Source of the DNA: Dyadobacter jiangsuensis
GTDB taxonomy: Bacteria; Bacteroidota; Bacteroidia; Cytophagales; Spirosomataceae
DNA: 64,000 bases
Assembly: GCF_003014695.1 (NCBI RefSeq)
Contig: NZ_PYAS01000016.1
Coordinates: 180,210 to 244,209 of the forward strand
Reading direction: 5' to 3'
Both the position numbers and the translations under genes were made by a program. Positions 61,094 to 64,000 of the stretch are shown here, one piece after another. How positions within the stretch are numbered: position 1 is the stretch's first letter; each line of letters opens with the position of its first letter. Below the pieces are notes generated by a model that was not told where the DNA came from, did not search any database, and worked only from the letters and a program-made list of their open reading frames with translations.

Positions 61094-61398
61094 AATTTGT
61101 CTAAATCAGCACCACTCAATTTGGGGAAGTCTAATAATTACGGAATTATGTTTCGTGAGAAATAACTTAGGAGGAGGCCTCGTAAATTTAACAAGGCGGA
61201 GCGCTTTTGCAGCTAAGACTATTGTAAACATTGAATCCCGAATTCTGGGGAAGTTTGTTTCTTCTGGTTTCTTAGGTTTCAAATTGGGGTTCGACCCCGT
61301 ATGGGAGAATATACTTGATTGAACCGGAGGGCTTCGCACTTTGCCTTTTGATTATACCAAAATCTATGTTTGCTGCTCTCACAACTAGTTAGTTGCAA
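61094..61398. other. Gene-free stretch after the ABC permease gene
   Basis: About 305 bp with no convincing coding region. A GGGG-TTCGA-CCCC dyad is at 61286-61298. Its right end borders the start of the intact mobile cassette, so a junction of an inserted element is expected here, but no clear direct repeat was found. Confidence 0.4.
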
Positions 61399-61602
61399 CT
61401 ACCATATCCAATTCCAGGCAAGTCGTTTCCAATTTTTTATCAATGCCCCTTGGTCGTTCTTCCACATCTTCGCATTGTACTTATTGAAAAATTCAGTGGC
61501 TTCTTCAATCGTCGTACCGTGTTGCAAAAAATAAACCCTGACGTGTGTTTCGTCAGGGGGACACTGGCTTCCAAAGCCAGATGAGCATTGTTTCTGCTTC
61601 AT
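61399..61602 (-). CDS. Small mobile-element protein (copy 2), Rep-like motif
   Basis: 67 residues, paralogue of the protein at 54138-54341. Key features are GFGSQCPPDETHVRVYFLQ, EEATEFFNKYNAKMWK and IKNWKRLAWNWI. The spacing of PP, YF, FF..Y, NWK and NW resembles a motif at the C-terminus of phage replisome-organiser proteins, here as a stand-alone peptide. Its ATG overlaps the HTH gene stop by 4 bp, so the two are coupled. A role in replication or excision of the element is inference. Confidence 0.65.
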   Translation of the reverse strand: MKQKQCSSGFGSQCPPDETHVRVYFLQHGTTIEEATEFFNKYNAKMWKNDQGALIKNWKRLAWNWIW

Positions 61603-61919
61603 TTGACCGCAACAGTTTTAAACTTTTCGAACATTTTATCAATATCTGACCGGTCGTAGTAGATCACGCCGCCAATTCGCATAAAGCTGAGCTGGCGACT
61701 TGCACGCATCGCATGTAGCTTGCCTGGGGATACGTCAAGCAGCTTCCTTACTTCCCGAGATTTGAGCCATTGTTTGGAATGCTGAGAGCCTCCACCTGCC
61801 AGCAGCCGTCTCATTTCTGAGAGCATTTGCTCTTTAAACTTTTCAAGATCCGCCAAAGTGACTAATTGATGCGTGAACAACGCCGAACTCTCCTCTGCTT
61901 GCTTGCCCTTCTTTTCCAT
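61599..61919 (-). CDS. HTH (excisionase/MerR-like) DNA-binding protein of the mobile cassette
   Basis: 106 residues from the ATG at 61919. An in-frame ATG at 61952 exists, but it would lie inside an inverted repeat and is not conserved in the paralogue, so the shorter form is preferred. After a charged N-terminal helix (LADLEKFKEQMLSEMRRLL) comes an HTH_17-type domain: KSREVRKLLDVSPGKLHAMR, SRQLSFMRIGGVIYYDRSDI. Such proteins act as excisionases or regulators in Bacteroidota mobile elements. It is coupled to the downstream 67-residue gene and follows ardA on the same strand. Confidence 0.85.
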   Translation of the reverse strand: MEKKGKQAEESSALFTHQLVTLADLEKFKEQMLSEMRRLLAGGGSQHSKQWLKSREVRKLLDVSPGKLHAMRASRQLSFMRIGGVIYYDRSDIDKMFEKFKTVAVK

Positions 61920-61941
61920 TGCTGTCTGCTTTACGTTAACA

Positions 61942-61981
61942 ATCAAAAACATCGACTGCGCGTAGCAACGATGTTTTTGAT
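61942..61981. repeat. Perfect 13-bp inverted repeat upstream of HTH gene copy 2
   Basis: ATCAAAAACATCG (61942-61954) and CGATGTTTTTGAT (61969-61981) pair exactly around 14 bases, 22 bp before the HTH start. The counterpart in the decayed cassette is at 54685-54719. Operator for the HTH protein or an attenuator. Confidence 0.6.
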
Positions 61982-62047
61982 CGGAAAATACTAGTCAGCA
62001 TTAGATACTTGCTTCCTCTTTTTCCCGCTGGAACAAAAAGAATGAAA

Positions 62048-62078
62048 TGCGGTTCGATGCGGGGCCCATCGAACCGCA
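62048..62078. terminator. Hairpin downstream of ardA
   Basis: TGCGGTTCGATG (62048-62059) and CATCGAACCGCA (62067-62078) form a perfect 12-bp stem 8 bp after the ardA stop on the minus strand. No long T-run follows, so it may be a processing or partial termination element. Confidence 0.6.
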
Positions 62079-62086
62079 CATCGCTT

Positions 62087-62662
62087 TCAATAATCTATGA
62101 AAATATGACCTTCGTATTCGCTGTATCCATCTAAAAACAAGTCTTTGGCGAAGGCTTCGTAGTCGAAATACCTTTCCAGAGCCTGTGGCACACCTGACAA
62201 CAAACCTGTGTCTTCGACATATTGATAGGTGTATTCAAGTGTAGCGTCTTTGCCACAGCCGCCAAAGAATCCTTGGTAGCTTTCCCGGAAACTTTCGATT
62301 TGGTCTTCCAGCTCGCAGCCATTAGATGGCCAATAATTGATCTGCTTACAGTAAATCTCGAACGCTTCGGCAGTCTCTTCGTCCATTTCGCTGGTTGCCT
62401 GAAAGTAAGCGAACGCCTCTTTATGAAGGCTGCATTCCGAGATCAAAAAGTCCGGGATATTCTCCCAGTCCTGGAACATCAGCTCTGGACGGCAGCCGTC
62501 GCTGTCAAATTCATTTCGATGAAACTCATGGCAGTCCTGAAGGAACCCTTTTAGATCTGAGTAGTCTGTTAGGTCAAACCATTTACCGAACAGCGAACCA
62601 CTGTTATACTGACCGTAAGTTCCTCCTACATAGATCTTTGGAGCATTTGTGAGATTTCTCAT
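62087..62662 (-). CDS. ardA: ArdA-type antirestriction protein
   Basis: 191 residues, normal for ArdA. It begins APKIYVGGTYGQYNSGSLFG with KWFDLTDYSDLKGFL, then the MFQDWENIPDFLISE block and the acidic C-terminal half (GYSEYEGHIF). ArdA is an acidic DNA mimic that binds and blocks type I restriction enzymes, protecting incoming mobile DNA. Its location with an HTH gene and a Rep-like peptide marks the 61.4-62.7 kb region as a conjugative or integrative element cassette. Only a C-terminal remnant survives in the second cassette at 54.8 kb. Confidence 0.93.
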   Translation of the reverse strand: MRNLTNAPKIYVGGTYGQYNSGSLFGKWFDLTDYSDLKGFLQDCHEFHRNEFDSDGCRPELMFQDWENIPDFLISECSLHKEAFAYFQATSEMDEETAEAFEIYCKQINYWPSNGCELEDQIESFRESYQGFFGGCGKDATLEYTYQYVEDTGLLSGVPQALERYFDYEAFAKDLFLDGYSEYEGHIFIDY

Positions 62663-62747
62663 GATTGAAAGGCATTTAAGAGTAGCTATGGCCCGGCGGG
62701 GCCGCCCAGGCTTTGTGCTCAGGGCAATCGCTGCCTTCCACTCAAAG

Positions 62748-62870
62748 AAAAAATGATGGGGCTCATCCCCTTGGTTGCAAGCCCATCCGGCGGTTTAAGG
62801 TGCGGCTGGCTAATGCGGGTTCAGCTAAAAAGCCGGATGACGAAGTGCAGGCTTGCAACCGTCATTTTTT
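62748..62870. repeat. Interrupted long inverted repeat between ardA and the HEPN gene
   Basis: Three blocks are repeated in inverted order: AAAAAATGA (62748-62756), GGTTGCAAGCC (62773-62783) and ATCCGGC (62785-62791) against GCCGGAT (62832-62838), GGCTTGCAACC (62850-62860) and TCATTTTTT (62862-62870). All are exact. It fills most of the ~300-bp gap between the two genes. Possible roles are a transfer origin, a structured RNA or a miniature element. Confidence 0.6.
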
Positions 62871-62960
62871 GCTTTGTAATTTTCGCTTGCACTGAACGCA
62901 TCTTTTAGTGGTTCTTTTCAACAATCCGAGCAACAAAAAAGCCTGTAGTCACCTCTCCGG

Positions 62961-63899
62961 CTAAACTTTAATTGCAGCCATTCGCTCTTCGAACACTGCT
63001 TCGGCTAATTCCAGCAAACGCAGCACCCGAGAAGAAATTGAATGAAGATCTTGTTCGCTGATCTGATAGTCTGGATTGTATCTGGCCCCGAGATATGCGT
63101 CTTCCAGAAGGTCTAAAAGCCGTTCTTCATCCGGCAAACCACCAGGAAAGATGTCATTCAACTGAGGAGCTAATCTATGGTTAAACCTTTTAAGCGATCT
63201 GACGGAATGCGTGCGCCGTTCGCTTCCGTAAAGCGCCATGGCAGTGCTGCGAAATGTAGTTTCAGCAGCTTGTTGTAGCATAAACATCGAAAGCGCATAC
63301 TCCCTTACTTGTTGATAATACGCTGCTCCCTCGAAGAACCTTCGGGCTTTACTCATTCCGGCTATAAACGCGTGCCTCGACTTCTCGATCAGTTGCCTGA
63401 GGGTTTCGGGAAGCATTTTCGGTAATGGCGTAATACTCCGTTGGTATACCAGGTTTTCGGTCGTACAGGCGAAAGAGAAATATACTTGACCACTGGTAAG
63501 CGCGTGATGAATATCCGACAGTTTGTGGACTGAGCAGCAGAGCTTTTCATCACCGGCACTGAATAGCTCAACGATGGGCTGATGCTCTTTGAAGGTCTTT
63601 TGATTATCATCGGCAAACACAATCAGCAGATCCCTGTACGGCTTCTGTTCCGTTGATTCAGGCGCAGCATGCTTGATCTCAAATATGAGTAGAGGCTCAA
63701 GTGCTGCAATTAGTAATTCTATGATGGCTTTGTTACCCGCTAGCTTCCCAAGCCGACGTTTCCGGTACGGAATCCCTTGATCGCTTCTTGAAATGAGGTA
63801 AACGGCTTCGAGAAGCGATTCCAATAACTCGTACTGGATGATTTCAACGCATTCGCCGGTAGCTTCGCAAATACTCACCTTGCTCAGTCCATACTCCAC
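62961..63899 (-). CDS. HEPN-domain protein with degenerate nucleotidyltransferase-like N-terminus
   Basis: About 312 residues. The C-terminal half is a HEPN domain: SKARRFFEGAAYYQQVREYA, LQQAAETTFRSTAMALYG, HSVRSLKRFNHRL, and ARYNPDYQISEQDL. The N-terminal half has strands like YRDLLIVFADD and GQVYFSFACTTEN that recall an MNT-type nucleotidyltransferase fold, but the GSxxxG...DxD motif is absent. HEPN proteins act as RNases in toxin and defence systems. No ATG is found at the beginning: the frame starts from GTG or runs in from the IS-like sequence beyond 63900, so the N-terminus is uncertain or truncated. Confidence 0.75.
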   Translation of the reverse strand: MEYGLSKVSICEATGECVEIIQYELLESLLEAVYLISRSDQGIPYRKRRLGKLAGNKAIIELLIAALEPLLIFEIKHAAPESTEQKPYRDLLIVFADDNQKTFKEHQPIVELFSAGDEKLCCSVHKLSDIHHALTSGQVYFSFACTTENLVYQRSITPLPKMLPETLRQLIEKSRHAFIAGMSKARRFFEGAAYYQQVREYALSMFMLQQAAETTFRSTAMALYGSERRTHSVRSLKRFNHRLAPQLNDIFPGGLPDEERLLDLLEDAYLGARYNPDYQISEQDLHSISSRVLRLLELAEAVFEERMAAIKV

Positions 63900-63917
63900 C
63901 CAGTCTGGGTATTTCGG

Positions 63918-64000
63918 AGAAGTTGACCACCTGATTCCGTGGCAAATTGACCACCTAATTATCTGGCGGCCGGTAGCAGAAAAAAGCTGCAGAAGCAGTT
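63918..64000. mobile_element. Probable end of an IS21-family element (partial)
   Basis: TTGACCACCT occurs at 63923-63932 and 63947-63956 with a 24-bp period. Multiple terminal repeats containing GGTGGTCAA are typical of IS21-family ends. The rest of the element would lie beyond the window. It abuts the start of the HEPN gene, which may have been interrupted. Confidence 0.5.

Noticed and set aside
61286..61298. GGGGTTCGACCCC resembling a tRNA T-arm
   Set aside because: The loop is 5 bases and not 7, and no acceptor, D or anticodon arm can be folded around it.
62713..62895. 60-codon plus-strand frame between ardA and the HEPN gene
   Set aside because: It coincides with the interrupted inverted repeat, and its translation is basic and low in pattern, as expected from a palindromic region.
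22688..64000. A second copy of the tRNA-Lys 3' end that would mark the other end of the integrated element
   Set aside because: No convincing repeat of the tRNA 3' segment was seen by eye, so element boundaries are not claimed.

Overview
The window looks like a chromosome segment from a member of the Bacteroidota, most likely a Cytophagales bacterium close to Dyadobacter (inference from gene content). The sequence-level reasons are a type IX secretion (T9SS) sorting domain on two large proteins, SprB-type repeats, a TANFOR-type surface protein, a TonB receptor with a CarboxypepD-like N-terminal domain, a periplasmic-propeller LytS/LytTR two-component pair, promoter boxes of the TAnnTTTG type, and almost no Shine-Dalgarno sequences.

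Layout. 1-22.4 kb is ordinary host chromosome: the tail of a GH28-like enzyme, a ThuA-domain protein, a choice-of-anchor I lipoprotein, a three-gene membrane glycosyltransferase operon (GT2, GT39, flippase-like), a secreted M4 metallopeptidase with a T9SS tail, two small lipoproteins, an AlkB-type dioxygenase, a metallo-hydrolase divergent from a LysR regulator, an ECF sigma factor, a TonB siderophore-type receptor with a visible promoter/operator, and a two-component system. 22.2-29 kb is accessory: tRNA-Lys(TTT), 12-bp iterons, a CTnDOT-like tyrosine recombinase, a membrane-anchored exonuclease VII-like protein, a PQQ-type propeller lipoprotein and a run of toxin/immunity debris.

28.5-51.8 kb is one tightly packed minus-strand operon of about 23 kb. 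In transcription order it encodes a TIG-domain lipoprotein, a 2368-residue SprB-repeat protein with a T9SS tail, an outer-membrane beta-barrel, a 1687-residue protein with near-identical 240-bp repeats, a 2476-residue TANFOR/FN3/Ig-like protein ending in a WHH-type HNH nuclease, and an SMI1/KNR4 (SUKH) immunity protein. Behind the immunity gene lie the displaced tail of a second WHH-like toxin, a PD-(D/E)XK-type toxin fragment and an unidentified cytoplasmic protein that may be its immunity partner. I read this as a contact-dependent polymorphic toxin system built on a Bacteroidota surface-protein operon. It is the most interesting thing in the window.

52.4-61.1 kb carries a thioredoxin-like protein, a degenerate mobile cassette (HTH and ArdA pseudogenes), an SPFH protein, a Kup potassium transporter, and an operon of an HTH-pentapeptide fusion with an ABC exporter. 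61.4-64 kb holds the intact paralogue of the decayed cassette (small protein, HTH protein, ArdA antirestriction), an MNT-HEPN-like protein, and what looks like the end of an IS21-family element at the window edge.
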